Shown here in pieces: positions 1-12,182 of a DNA stretch of 64,000 bases. A program made the translations under genes and the position numbers. This DNA comes from Maniola hyperantus (lineage: Eukaryota > Arthropoda > Insecta > Lepidoptera > Nymphalidae), in contig NC_048546.1 in assembly GCF_902806685.2 (NCBI RefSeq), positions 12,294,534-12,358,533 of the forward strand, in the 5' to 3' direction. The number at the start of each line of letters is the position of its first letter. Position 1 is the first letter of the stretch. The notes beneath the pieces were generated by a model, which saw only the letters and a list, made by a program, of their open reading frames with translations, had not been told where the DNA came from and did not search any database.

Positions 1-1748
1 ATTGCCATCTCGACCTGTTGCGTACTATACGAGTATCTTTTTTTTTTTAAATAAAAATGGCGAGCAAACGAGCAGGCGGGTGACCTGATGTTAAGGGGGC
101 TCAGGACGGTGCTTTCTTCATACAAACTTAGGAGGGTAATTACTACATTATTTGATACTGTACCTACGCTCAAAACTAAGTATTATATCGATTAGTCTCG
201 TCATTATCTACATAGGTTTATTGATATATGAAACATTCAAAAAAATATTGATTTTAACGTTACGAGCCTCAAAAGATTCCTATTTTAACACTAAATTTAT
301 GACAACTTTAGATGTGAATAAATAAGATTAGGGGTATGAATATTCTAAAGAAATTTAACATTAGACATAATTTATTTATTCATTAGTTGAAATAACTATA
401 CTTTGCAAACATAAACTCAGTAGTTTTTTCTCAAAATACTTTTCCTAAACCCTTGATTTCAGTAAAAATCATCGTGCCTCTCACCTTTCTCATACAATGT
501 CAAGTGAAAAGCAAACAGGTTCGGTCGAACGTACTGCGTCACCTTAAGTGATTCAGAGCCATTTGAACTACCAATGCGTTGCCGGCCTTAAATCTTGTAC
601 AATCCGTTCAAACTTAAATGCACTTTTTGGTCTATGCTAATAAAAAATTACACATTGCTCATACTTGAATTGCCTTAGGTGCAACACACACCTGTAGAGT
701 GAAGTGGAGTAGAGGCGCAGTCTGTTCTGGTAACAACTCAAACTAAGCTTTATTTACTTTAGCATAGCGTGCCCTTTAAGGTTGTTATAGGCGAATGAAT
801 TTGCTCAGATTTTTTTACTATCTTAATTTTTATGGGACTTTTGGCTCACACGGACACACAAGCATGGGGCTGGCGTGTCCGTGTCAGCCAAAGGTCAGCC
901 AAAAACTGAGCCTAAATTATAATCGAAATTACTTGATGGAATGCAACAGATACAACTGAAGAAATATTAATATCTATGCAGAAATATTTCAATAATTGAT
1001 TTAAAACCTATTGACAGTAAACTGAGAAGGCTTGTCAAACCATCTGTCATATTTATTAATATTTCTGCCCAAGGATATCTCTCTGCACGTTATAACTACT
1101 ACATTGCACTATGCCCAGACTGACGACATAGTTAAGATGAGATAGACTGATATTTTTCACATAAGTCTCGTTTTAACTCTACTTAAAAAGTCTGAGCATA
1201 ATCAAAGTACATCTCAGCTTGAGTTTCCTAGGTCTTTTGTTTTCACTATACTAATTTCAACCATATGTCAAAGTAAATAGAGCTGAGTTGTAATAAAAGA
1301 AGACGCCGCGCCTTGGCTCCACTCCTTTCCGTAGGTACGCGTTGGGCCTTACAATCATTCAACGTATATAAACCTTGAATTAAATGTATAGAACAGCTAT
1401 TCCGAACAAAAATCGTGTTCCACAAAGATGTCAAACCCACTGACCTCTACTAATACAAGTACGCTAGACTTGCGATTGCCGATCTGTTTTTGAAGCAACT
1501 TGATTTGATCACCATTTTGCGGTTAATGAGGTCATGCGAGCGTACTCGAAACTAAATGTTAGTGATGAGACGATTACACGAAGATCATTAATTGATACAA
1601 AGTGTCAATTTTAATTCCCGGTACGCTCGGTAGGGCGCTTCGAATCGGCACAAAAACTGTCATTTTGTAAGCACATCTTTTCCAGCGTACTTTTATATGC
1701 CCATTTCAGTGTGTCAGAACAAACATGACGTAGTAATACGTATGGTTA
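1..1748. other. Intergenic region downstream of the RhoGAP gene
   Basis: No coding exon is recognised. Bases 1-31 match one end of the TAGTACGCGACAGG-type inverted-repeat element that is complete near 55.1 kb. Bases 56-100 match the tail (GCGAGCAAACGAGCAGGCGG) that also ends the LINE fragment near 12.2 kb. Around 834-893 there is an imperfect inverted repeat built on TTGGCTCACACGGACAC. The short open frames here have no family resemblance. Confidence 0.6.
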
Positions 1749-4700
1749 CTAAAGATCAGTTTCGCGTAACTCAAAAGTTTTTACATTCTCCTTTTCAATG
1801 AGAACTCTTTTACTATTAGTATCAACATTTGAAGGAATCGCACACCGTTTTCTATTTGGACTTAATTCTTTATTTACATTATTTATATTCATTAATGGCG
1901 ACCTTACACCATCCGACATCGAATCAACCGCCAAATTGCCAATCGATGACATCAAATCGGATGGAACATTACCATCTAAGCAATACATTAGGGACTCCGA
2001 TATTTTATCGTCCGCATCCGATTTATTTAGTATCGATAAATCGACTGGTGTAGCTGTTAATACTGATCGACTTAATAAGTAATCTTTGAAAGGTTCCGTT
2101 AACGACTTAGTAGTCCTTTCAGACATACTTGTCATTTCACAGTTTGAATTTATCTTTGGTTCCAAGTTCACATCATCACTACCACATAGGGTTGTGTTTA
2201 GATCGTCAGCACAGTATTTATTATGGCTTGTAAGTAATCGGTTGGTTTCTGATCGGAGCGGACTAATGTCGGATTGCGTTCGGGCGTCTAAACGCGTCTT
2301 TACTTGGTGGGACGTACTGGCTGAATGATTTGATCTGTAAAAAGAAAAATATTAGGATTATTGAAACTATAATAAGAAGATTTAGCTTTTAGATTTGAAC
2401 ATCTTGTGAGAGCTCTTTGATTTTTCAGGATAAAAGTATGTCCATAAATATTTTTCAATTTTTCAACATATTTTTTTTTCTACAGTCGTATTTTATCGTC
2501 ATTTTGCACGATAAATCAAAACCTATTATGCATAAAAATAAATAAAAATCTGTTTTAGAATGTACAGGTAAAGCCCTTTGATATGATACCCCACTTGGTA
2601 TAGTAATCTTACTTTATAAGTTGAAAATACTTATTTGTTCAAAACACTTTTTAATTTTTTTTTTTTGTGATATGACCACAAATTCATGGTTTTTAGATTT
2701 TTCCCCTAATATCTGCTATAAGACCTACCTATGTGCCAAATTTCATGATTCTAGGTCAATGGCAAGTACCCTGTAGTTTTCTTGACAGACAGACAGAAGT
2801 GATCCTATAAGGGTTCCGTTTTTCCTTTTGAGGTACAGAACCCTAAAAATCGATTTTGAAAATCGAAAAATCGCTGTGGTTGATGTGAAAATTGATGTGT
2901 AGCATGTATGTATAGTATTACTGTTTTTTTTCTAAGCACTGCCGTGCTACTGTGTGTTGATCAGAAAAAATAAAAGATTTTCTTACCTCTCACAAGACAA
3001 AGCTGATCTCGACATATCATCGTCGGAAGATACAAAATCGCTGTCGTTTTTCGGCGACATAGACCGGTAAATGTCCGATTTGAGCGATTCGTCCTTAACT
3101 CCGGCGTTTTCCGACATACAGTCTCTCTGTTCCGATGTTATTATCAACGGTTTGCGTGACCTGGGAGTCATTATTGATTCCTGAAAAGCAGAAGCTTATA
3201 TATAGCTATTACTAGATTATGCCCGCGACTTCGTCCGCGTGGACTACACAAACTTCAAACCCCTATTTTATTATAATTTTCAAAAATCCTTCCTTAGCGG
3301 ATGTCTACGTCATAATACGTTAATTGTAATTTTAACTTAATTCAATTTCGATTTTTTGTAAGTATATTTATGTTAGTTAGTAATTTAATTAGTGTAATTG
3401 GGCTTTATACCCGTTCTAGTTTAATAATAGTAATAAATAATAATAATAGCTATCTGCGTGCCGAATTTCAGTCCCACCCGTCCAGTAGTTTGAGCTAAGC
3501 GTTGATAGGTCAGTCAGTTAGTCACAGTCAGTCACCTTTTCCTTTTATAGATTTAAAAGATATTCATGCCACGCGCTCTGCTTTAGCGTTCGACTTGAGT
3601 TATCAGCTAATATGGGAGTAGGATTAAACCTACTTAAATGTATAAAACTTACTATTGATTTTGAAAAAAAAACTTAGCATGAAAAAAAAACTAAAAAGCG
3701 TTAGCACACACAATGATGCAAAGTATGGAAAGGATAAAACGACATTAATATTATGATAAGCAAAATTAGTATAACCGTGCAAACACTGGGCTAATTTGGT
3801 TGTATGCAAAACAAAATGTATCAGACTCTATCCACAGAAAGAAGTTAGTATAGGTACCTCTCTGTTACGTAATTCCATATAAATGACAGGGACAAAAATC
3901 TCAGTGGGCGTTAACCATTTTGAGGCACCAACCAATCACACACACGTTTCCATTTCATGTTTTCAAAATTCATTCGAAATTCGATTCGAAAATGTTTTCA
4001 GAAAACATTCGAAGTTCAATTAGAAACATCGTTTCGTTTGTAATTGGTTGGTGTCTCAAAATAGTCAACGCCCACTGAGATTTTTGTCTCAATTATTTGT
4101 ATAAGATTACGTAACAGAGGGAGCTCTATACTAACTTCTTTCCGTGGATAAAGTATAAATAAGGTCAATTTAATTTACTTAAAGATTTGCATCCTACCGA
4201 ATTAGCACCATAATATACAAACCTGCATCGCTTTAGACAACTTCTGCGTGGATTTTGTTATAGGCGACATTGAGGCTCTTCGGAAGTTAATAGTGTATGG
4301 AGTACTACAATCCTCTTCAAAAACCTCCTCAGTAAACCCTGGCGTGCTGGTCAAGTAATGCATTTTGAACTCTATCTCTTCCGCGCAAGGTTTAGATTTC
4401 GTCGGCGTGACTTCCAAGCTCTTTTCCTGTAGAGATTCATTCTCAGAATCCTGGTCGTCGAAGCAAGAAACGCAAGACGTTGGCGTTCCACGTATAACCG
4501 TCGATCTTTTCTGATACTTCTTGTTTATATGCTGTGTTGTTACTTTCGAACGGAACAATCTCGAACGTTTCCTGTTGTTCTTTGGTGTTTCCTCATTATC
4601 CAGCACGCTCAAATTCGGTTCGGAAACGAATTTAGGGCTCCTTTTCCTAGATTTATTCAAAGCTCCTTCCGAAAGCGTACTTTCGTGGCTACAGTCTGAA

Positions 4701-7700
4701 TCGTAATCGTCGTCAAGGGACTCCGAACTGACTATTTTGTTCGCCAAATTCTTTAACACGATGTTCTTATGTGATACGTCAACTTTGCTATCATCCGTGT
4801 ACGTTTTGCCTTTGGACTTCTGGAAAAGACATGCGTTTAGCGACGCGATGCGAAAGGGAAAGTTAAAAAGAGACGAAAGACACAAACATTCAGTTATAAA
4901 GACGATGGATAAACACTGGTTAGTTAAGCATGCTGTTGTATGCAGAATTAAGGGCCCGCACAAACGAGGGACTATTATCCGTGGAGGCACAGTTCATGAG
5001 AGTTATGAAACTTGTAACAAAACCTTGAGGTTTCATCTTAACTGGCAGCGTCAAATGTAGACTATGAAACAACTAATCGTGGCAACACATGTGACAGTTT
5101 TTATTTTTTATTCCCATACAAGTTAGCCCTTGACTGCGATCTTACCTGGTGGTAAGTGATGATGCAGTCTAGGGGTGAGATCTATACACAGACAGAGTTA
5201 GACAGAGTTAAAACGAGACAGAGCTATATCTCTCACATAAATCTATCTCGTTTTAACTCAATCTTAAGTCTGAGCAAAGTCAAAGTGCGCTCTATAGAAC
5301 TTAGCTTAAGATTGTAGCCGGCTAACTTGAAAAGCGGTGTGGCAGTTATTTTTTTTTTACGCCCATTCCCCTTATCGGTTTTCTTATTTTATTTTATTAA
5401 AACTAAACACATTAAAATTTTACATAAGTTAAGTTTTAGGTGCAAGGCCAACATTAACATTCACGTTTCTACACGGCATCGTACCGGAGCGGTTAAATCG
5501 CTTTGCTTTGCTTTACCGGTAGGGTGGTAACTATCTGCGGCCGTAGCCTCCCACGAGACCAAACCAGAATTAAGAAATTATAAATTGCCCCTGCCGGGAA
5601 TCGAACCCTGGACCTCACATTCATAAGACCACAACGCTCGCCGAAGGTTGTCAACCAAAAACATGGAACAATATAGTGTAACCAACCTCTTCAATAGTAT
5701 TGATGGTGGACCCAGAGCCCTTTTTGGGCGTCTTGTTCAATAAGCCCTTGTTGAAGATGTGCCTTTTGATCGAGTCACCGAAGCTTCTAGAGCCGGCCAC
5801 TTTGCCTGTACGCTGGATTTGTATTGGAGTTCCTGTCACAGAATTTGTATAAAATATTATCTATTTCTATCTCTCTCTCTCTCTCTGCGTGGCAACAGTG
5901 AAAAGGAGCAAAAGTACGCGACACATGATTAGCTGGGAAGCTGCGCTTGTGTGGGTGCATCCGATTGCGATTGTGTGGGTCTATGCAATCGTATGAGTGT
6001 ATACGAATGTGTGGGTGTATGCAATTGTATGGTGGTGTGTGCGATTGTGAGGATGGCTGACGTCTGTCATTTTGTGGGTGTTTGTGATTGTGTGGATGTG
6101 GGACTGAGTGAGTGTGTTTATGTGTTGTGAGTCTATGTAATTGTGGGAGCGTGTGTGATGGTGATTTAAACTCACCGTATCCATTCTGTCGATTGAAGTG
6201 TTTGACGAGGCGTCGCTTATGCGCGGAGTCGGGCAGCGCCTGTATGTGTGCGTACAACTGTGCTAGCGCCGTGTCTGTTGGGTTGCGTGCGTTCTCCGCG
6301 CATGTTCGACGTCGGTCTACAAACGTATACACTGTGTTCGCCGCCGTCCTACAAACACAGCGGACAGGTAAGGTTATTTTAGCCGTTAGTTAGTTATAGT
6401 TACCGTTTGAGAAACACAACTTAGCTATGCTTACTGGCAAGTTCAATATTATGAACACAGGTTACCTATGAGTCACTGACAAGTTCAGCTAGAAAACTCA
6501 TGTTAGATTTGACTTAATGATAAGTTCAGTTAAGAACACACAGGTCATCTATGACTCACTGGTAAGTTGGTTATCTATGACTCAGGTAAGTTCAATTCAG
6601 AACCACAGCTTATCTATAACTCACTAGCAAAATTTTGTTAAGAATCGCAATAACTGGTGAAAACCTGGTAAGTTCAGTTCAAAAATGCAGCTTATCTTTG
6701 AAGCTGTTCGATCTGGCACTTGTTTCTTACAAGTTGCTGGGGTAGCTTACCTATGACTCACAGGTAAGTTCAGCTCAGAAACGCAGCTTACCTGTCAGTG
6801 ATGCTCTCATCTAAGTCCACGTCCGGCGACATAGCACGTTTCCTCTCTCGCACTGTGAAGTAAGCGGCCGCGTCTGTCGCCAGACGGGTCGGGGCCGCGA
6901 ACAGAACTGTGCAGTGACGTATCATGAAACTTATCACTGGCGCGAGAGCTATCGAGTCTGCGTGAAAAGTTTCTGGTGACAGCTGAAAATATTTATGATT
7001 TTGCTTTTCTTTTATCTGTTACTACTTAATGCCCAGCACTGCAATTGAAAGGGGCATCGAAAACACAATTTTACAGTACACGGGCATTGTTGGTAGATAC
7101 TATGTTAGAAATAGAAATCTTCACACAAGTGCCAACCACAACTGTATAGAATCTCAAGTCAATTGTATGAACGATGCACGAATGTTGAATACATAGGTAA
7201 CGAACTTTTATATTGGTGAAGATCACCAATATAAAAGTACTGATAAATACTGTAGGAATAGCGTGTGAATAGGTACAAATTGATTTCTATCTTTATGTCA
7301 TCAGTAATTTCACAATCGAAAGAAGACAAAAATGTTGTACAACCATACAACCGCTATAATTAGTAAGGAGGTAAATAAATAAGCACGCCCAGACCACGAT
7401 CATACTTGACGGAAAGTGACAACTTTGTCAGAAAACACATCTCACGGAAGGGTATTCCAAGCCCTAGCCTGTGTTTATGAAATGATGACGCAAACGGAAA
7501 CATGATGGATACAGGCAACTTTTATCCCAAAATTTACGGGATTTTAAAAAACCTATATCTATGTGGAAGAGGAGGACATTGGAATGAAATGAAATTTTTA
7601 TTTGCAAGAAACATTGCACATAAGATGTTAACATAAAATTAATAATTATCCAATATATATATGTTTCGTCAATTGACATGCAAAATAATATGTTATGAGT

Positions 7701-9927
7701 TGTCTACATGATCATTATTGACCCATTAGAAAAGAATATAGATAGATACCTTTCTCGGGCACAGCAAATGCGGCGTGAACATAGTCGCCAGAGTGTCGGG
7801 CGACATGCGATTGCTCGCTTCGTTGTCGGCCACCAGTCGCAGCAAGCCGAGCAGTCTTTCCAGAAACTTCCTGTGTGATTGTGCCAGGAGTAACAGTAGC
7901 AACTGCAGTGCCGTCAGCAACTTAGTCTCTGACGACTCCGCGTGTGGGGGGTATTGCGCTAGAAAAATTTTTTTTTTTGCTATTACCACAACTCAAAGAG
8001 ACTGGTCACCAAAAGTCGAAAGAAGGCCCAGCTGCATTTAAAGATCTTTAAATGATTTAAATGCACTTTTTGACTTCTCTATTTTTTTTTAGAATTGACA
8101 TCATGGTTCCTTCCACCAAATTTCTCTACATCTAATATGGTTTAATTAGCCTCTCACTCACAAAAAAAAACATTCTGTATATTTTTATCTTGCTTTGAAA
8201 TCCATACTTCCTATTTATAAAATACTAGCTAATGCTCGCAACTTCGTCCGCGTGGACTACACAAATTTCAAACCCCTGTTTCACCCCTTTAGGGGTTGAA
8301 TTTTCAAAAATCCTTTCTTAGTGGATGCCTACGTCATAATAGCTATCTGCATGCCAAATTTCAGCCCGATCCGTCCAGTAGTTTGAACTGTGCGTTGATA
8401 GATCAGTCAGTCAGTCAGTCAGTCATTCAGTCAGTCAGTCAGTCAGTCAGTCACCTTTTCCTTTTATATATTTAGATGTGTCTGTTACTTTTTCGTGGAT
8501 AATTAGCTGATTTGTCAGAGATTGCTTGCATCCTAGAGACAGATATACTCTACTTACTCTGGAAAATTAATAAATAAATAAATAAATAATTTATTGATTA
8601 AAAAACATAGGTACAATTATACATACTTACCTACTTACGAGTACTAATACATACTTATACATAATAACAAACCAGTTTGTTAAGTAGGTATACAGAAAAA
8701 CCGACTGTCCCTAAGCTAGGTATACACCTGTGTTTTAGGCGACAGCACTCTCCTTAAAATTCATGGCTCATTTTATATACAAAAGAAAAAGGAATCTGCA
8801 TGTAAGGCAGATATAAAATCTAACATGTTTACTATAACTATTAGAAGTATAACTAAAGAAGAGTTAAAGATTAGGTAGGTATTAGAACTAAACTAAAGAG
8901 AACTTAAAGAGTTCCAGCTGTATTTTTACAAATCCTAAATTCATATGGATCTGAGACATGGTCGCTAACTGTGGGCCTCATAAGAAAGCTCAGAGTCACA
9001 TAGCGAGTGATGGCTCTCCATGCTATGCTTGGAGTTTCTCTACATGATCAAATCAGAAATAATGAGTTCCATAGGAGAACTAGAGTGACCAACATAGCTC
9101 AATGGGTTGCGAAGCTGAAGTGGCAATGGGCGGGGCACATAGTTCCTAAAACCGATAGACATTGGGGTCCCTAGGTGCTGGAATGGCGACTTCGAAACGG
9201 AAGACGCAGCGTTTGAAGACCCCTACTAGGTGGATGGACGACATCAGACAAGTAGCAGGGAGCCGCTGGATTCAGGCGGCGCAAGACCATGGCGTGTGGA
9301 AGTCCCTACAAGAGACCTATGTCCAACAGTGGACGTCTATCGGTTGATGATAATGGTGATGAAATGCATGCAGATGAAGTTCCTGCTAACAACAAGTCAA
9401 ATAAAAAGCTCACCTGCTAATGTGCAATAAGTCTGGTAATACTGATCCATCAGCAATGGCTGGGGCAACTCCGCCAAGAATCCTTTCAGCACAGACGCAC
9501 AGTCGTGGACAGAAAATCTGCCCTCCGTGAGACCCAAGCTTGAGCCTGACAGGAGCAATTGACGTAGCTCTTGCTGACGACTGAGCGAGCCAGTACGACG
9601 GAAGATTCCTTCTTGTGTCACATCTGGATTATGTAATGATCAGTGATCTGAATAGCTAGTACAAATTCGCAGGATAGTGACAATCCATACTTTATATTAT
9701 AAATACGAAAGTGTGTCTGTCTGCTAGCTTTTCACGGCCCATCCGTTTAACCGATTTTGACACAATTTGGTACAGAGATAGCTTGCATCCCAGGAAAGGA
9801 CATTTTTATCCCAGAAAATCAAAGAGCTCCCATGGGATTTTTTAAAATCTAAATCCACAGAGGCAAAGTCGCAGGCATCATCTAGTATTCTTATATTGAT
9901 GTACCATTAATACTTCTGGGATTACAA

Positions 9928-9988
<61 letters not shown>

Positions 9989-11515
9989 TGCTATACTCTA
10001 TTTATTATAATATAAAAGGAAAAGCTGACTGACTGACTGACTGATCTACCAACACACTGCTCAAACTACTGGGCGGATTTACGCATCTGCTGAGGATTTT
10101 TAAAAATTCAACATTCAAGGGGTTAAAATATGGGTTTGAAATTTGTGTAGTCCACACAGAGGAAGTCACAGGCATAAGCTAGTAGTTTTGTATAACGATT
10201 GCATAATAGGGGCTATTACAACCTGACAAGAAACATAAACTTGCTCTGGAGGAGCTACTTTTGCTTTTTTCATTGCAATAGGTACTAAGTATACATTGTT
10301 TTGTAGATAAATTATTTTCACTAGTTTTCCACAATATTATGGTGAAGTTTTTTATTGTTTTTCTGGTCAGGCTTTAAAACACAACTGTGACTAGAGTACC
10401 TAATTAAAGTAAACTAAATCTTAAAAAAGTGCACTGTGAAAAAATTTTTATACTGTCTAGTAAAGTCCTATAAAGTAAATAATGTAAGCATAATCCATAC
10501 TAATATTATAAATGCGAAAGTGTGTCTGTCGGTCTGCTAGCTTTTCACGGTCCATCTGTTCAACCGATTTTGATGAAATTTAGTACAGAGATAGCTTGCA
10601 TCCCGGGGAAGGGCATGGGCAAGGACTTTTTATCCTGCAAAATCAAAGAGTTCCCACAGGATTTTTAAAACCTAAATCCACACGGACGAAGTCGCGGGCA
10701 TCGTCTAGTAGTATAATAATTATGCCACTTACTGTCAGGTTTTGATAGGAAATCTATCAACTCATAAAGTCTTTGTATCCCATCATCAGTGATGGAGTTT
10801 GCCTCTTCACCTTTTTTTGGATAATTAGCATTCTGACAAGTAGTTGAACTAGGAGTTTTGGCTTTCTTATGGAAATTCCACCTGAATTGCTTTGGTTTGT
10901 CAGTCGAACAGTCAACACTGAAATTCAGAACAATAAATCTATGAACCGGATGTAAGGGACATGCTAACGAAAAACCGCTGATCGCACTTGAATGGAGGAT
11001 AAAATTTACGCTGCTGTTTTGTGCTAATCACCTTCATTTTATTGTAATTATAAGAAAATAGTGGAAAATAATAACCCAGCAATTCATCAAATTTGTAGAA
11101 CGAAGCAGGTTTAGAACCCGCAAAGGTTTAATTTTAAGTGGTTGTAAACAATTTATTATTATTTCACTTTCAGCATGTAAAATTCAATTACCACTGGCGT
11201 TAAAAAGTGTACATTTTTATGCAGTGTCTGTATTAATTATACATAACAAAATGAAGATTATTGTAAGTAAGTAACACTCTGTAAATTGCTAATGATTTCA
11301 TCGCTTTGTTATTTGGGTTGCCGCTGGAAGTTGCTGCTGATTGAATCTAGTTGATTAAGAGATAGAAGTAGTAAGTAAATATTAAAATAAAAATGTACTC
11401 ACTCGTCTGTATTTATATCTACAACAAATGATAAATGCATTCGCACTAATGTGAAAAATTGATCCAAATTCTCATTTCTAAGCCTCTCTATCAGTTTTAA
11501 GTCCGAAGAAGTCAT
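1749..11515 (-). CDS. ARHGAP19-type Rho GTPase-activating protein, 10 coding exons, 867 aa
   Basis: Stimulates GTP hydrolysis by Rho GTPases; vertebrate ARHGAP19 acts on RhoA in cell division and Drosophila RhoGAP54D is the likely counterpart. Coding exons on the minus strand: 11515-11403, 10917-10733, 9623-9414, 7958-7750, 6982-6792, 6348-6176, 5832-5687, 4819-4223, 3180-2987, 2334-1749. All junctions are GT-AG and keep frame. The N-terminus (MTSSDLKLIERLRNENLDQF) resembles the family. The RhoGAP domain covers about residues 79-270, with the arginine finger in GIFRRTG (R108), then LAELPQPLL and NRMSPDTLATMFTPHLL. LAQLYAHIQALPDSAHKRRL is a family motif after the domain. The long C-terminal tail (from about 360) is Ser/Arg-rich and without a known domain; it holds a KEN triplet (854-856) and ends in ETDL, a possible class I PDZ ligand. 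The tail makes it much longer than human ARHGAP19. Introns carry many repeats. Confidence 0.93.
2477..2855. repeat. Interspersed element ending in GGTACAGAACCCTAAAAA
   Basis: Lies in intron 9 of the RhoGAP gene. It runs from TACAGTCGTATTTTATCG to GAGGTACAGAACCCTAAAAA and includes GACAGACAGACAG and AAGGGTTCCGTTTTTCC. Partial relatives occur at 18448-18600 and 63515-63680, so it is a family rather than unique sequence. The AGGGTTCCG / CGGAACCCT motifs suggest an inverted-repeat non-autonomous element. Confidence 0.6.
3211..3556 (-). mobile_element. Helitron-like non-autonomous element (GGTGACTGACTGA subtype), interrupted
   Basis: Reads on the minus strand from a (TGAC)n-rich 5' part to CGCGGACGAAGTCGCGGGCA and CTAGT. 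The small hairpin CGC-GAC/GTC-GCG just before CTAG and the A/T target are Helitron signs. About 125 bp of foreign AT-rich DNA (about 3321-3446) separates two parts that align to other copies. It lies in intron 8 of the RhoGAP gene. Confidence 0.6.
3826..4153. mobile_element. Foldback/MITE-like inverted-repeat element
   Basis: Left arm includes TATCCACAGAAAGAAGTTAG and GTTACGTAA; the right arm returns CTAACTTCTTTCCGTGGATA. Inner segments (AAAATCTCAGTGGGCGTT; CCAACCAATCA) also have inverted partners, so almost the whole 330 bp can fold on itself. It lies in intron 8 of the RhoGAP gene. No coding capacity. Confidence 0.7.
5098..5650 (-). mobile_element. tRNA-derived SINE, interrupted
   Basis: On the minus strand it begins with a tRNA-like head carrying a B box (GGTTCGATTCC), continues through CTCGTGGGAGGCTACGGCC, and ends with ACTTACCACCAGGTAAGATC and a T/A-rich tail. 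A related 3' half is at 58138-58335. About 145 bp (5175-5318) with its own short inverted repeats (GAGATCTATA / TATAGA) is inserted near the tail. Lies in intron 7 of the RhoGAP gene. Confidence 0.65.
5867..6160. repeat. CT run and degenerate GT-rich minisatellite in RhoGAP intron 6
   Basis: A (CT)n run at about 5867-5885 is followed by degenerate repeats built from GTGTGGGTGTATGCAATTG and GTATGAGTGTATACGAA over about 5945-6160, next to the exon 6 splice donor. Confidence 0.7.
6358..6790. repeat. Degenerate 40-60 bp minisatellite in RhoGAP intron 5
   Basis: Repeated variants of CTATGACTCACAGGTAAGTT plus CAGTTCAGAAACACAGCTTA fill the whole 443-bp intron between exons 5 and 6. The last unit blends into the exon 5 donor, suggesting the array grew from that boundary. 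CAGGTAAGTT-like strings face the strand opposite to the gene. Confidence 0.7.
8224..8475 (-). mobile_element. Helitron-like element (GGTGACTGACTGA subtype)
   Basis: Minus-strand copy with a long (CAGT)n stretch at 8396-8450, the CCGTCCAGTAGTTTGA segment and terminal CGCGGACGAAGTTGCGAGCA then CTAGT. Lies in intron 3 of the RhoGAP gene. Confidence 0.7.
8938..9365 (+). mobile_element. RTE-type LINE 3' fragment (reverse-transcriptase C-terminal region)
   Basis: Decayed coding matches the end of lepidopteran RTE-like ORFs: residues like MALHAMLGVSLHDQIRN, WQWAGHIV, PTRWMDDIRQVAGSRW and VQQWTS, followed by a GATGATAATGGTGATGA tail. Frameshifts are present. Related fragments lie at 49045-49292 and 51790-52220. 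Inserted in intron 3 of the RhoGAP gene, opposite strand. Confidence 0.75.
9684..9885 (+). mobile_element. Helitron-like element (GCTAGCTTTTCACGG subtype)
   Basis: Starts A/TCCATAC, contains ACGAAAGTGTGTCTGTCTGC and TCACGGCCCATCCG, ends GGCATCATCTAG/T. RhoGAP intron 2. Diverged from the consensus of the other copies. Confidence 0.7.
9931..9988. repeat. (AT)n microsatellite
   Basis: Uninterrupted AT dinucleotides for about 50 bp, then a short AATATATATG tail, in RhoGAP intron 2 between two Helitron-like copies. Confidence 0.95.
10004..10182 (+). mobile_element. Helitron-like element (GGTGACTGACTGA subtype)
   Basis: Begins near TATAAAAGGAAAAGCTGACT and ends GGCATAAGCTAG/T. The internal part is shorter than at 25163-25382. 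RhoGAP intron 2. Confidence 0.65.
10494..10708 (+). mobile_element. Helitron-like element (GCTAGCTTTTCACGG subtype)
   Basis: A near-complete copy: A/TCCATACTAATATTATAAAT at the start, CACGGACGAAGTCGCGGGCA then TCGTCTAG/T at the end. It stops 24 bp from the 3' end of RhoGAP exon 2 (10733). Confidence 0.75.
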
Positions 11516-12182
11516 CTCCAAATAGTCGAATCGAAACCAACTGATCAGATGATTAAAGTATCACAACGTGCAATGTCCTTATCCCATAGTTATCGAAGTC
11601 TTCCAATATTTATACTTGGTAAAATAAATTTTATTGCTTTCTAATTGAAAACTTTATAATAATATCACATGTTTAAGTTACTATAACATTTGTTTTTCGC
11701 TAAATAACTAAGGAAAAGTTTATCTCTGTAAGTTTTTTGTTTCAAAAAAATGACAAACTTCAAAAGTCAAAACCAAAACAAAGATTAACGGTTCCGCACG
11801 TTCAGAAACATTCACAGGAAATATTGGACTATTAGCGGACTATAAACCGCAGTGTGCGAAACTTAAGCAAAGTTTTTCCTCTATCCTTTTCAAATAATCT
11901 TTTTCCAACTGGCAAAAAGATCGTCCAAGGGCAAAACAAACCAGAAAAAATAATAATCGATTTTTTGATAAAATATAATATGTAATCGATTTTTTTTAAA
12001 TTTCAACCGATATTTTAGGTAATTTTTTTAGGGTACTTATGATGGTAGGTATAGTACCTATATTACTAAACAAGACATCACTTCTATTAATTTGGTTTTA
12101 ATAAAGATGTTCTAGAATCTAGATAATAGGTATTACAATTATTAATAGGTATTTATGTCTATGTGTTTTTTAATAGAGATAG
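11516..12182. other. Upstream region of the RhoGAP gene
   Basis: AT-rich DNA immediately upstream of the RhoGAP start codon; it should hold that gene's promoter and 5' untranslated region. I see no clear TATA box at a convincing distance and no coding sequence. Confidence 0.4.

Noticed and set aside
4202..4990. 262-codon minus-strand frame as a separate gene
   Set aside because: It is RhoGAP exon 8 with intron read on both sides; splice sites at 4819 and 4223 join it in frame to the neighbours.
5787..6332. 181-codon His-rich minus-strand frame
   Set aside because: Only the first part is RhoGAP exon 6; the His/Thr-rich rest is translated GT-rich minisatellite beyond the exon donor.
8396..8450. 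CAGT repeats as a CRISPR-like or satellite array
   Set aside because: A simple tetranucleotide expansion inside a Helitron-like element, in a eukaryotic intron.
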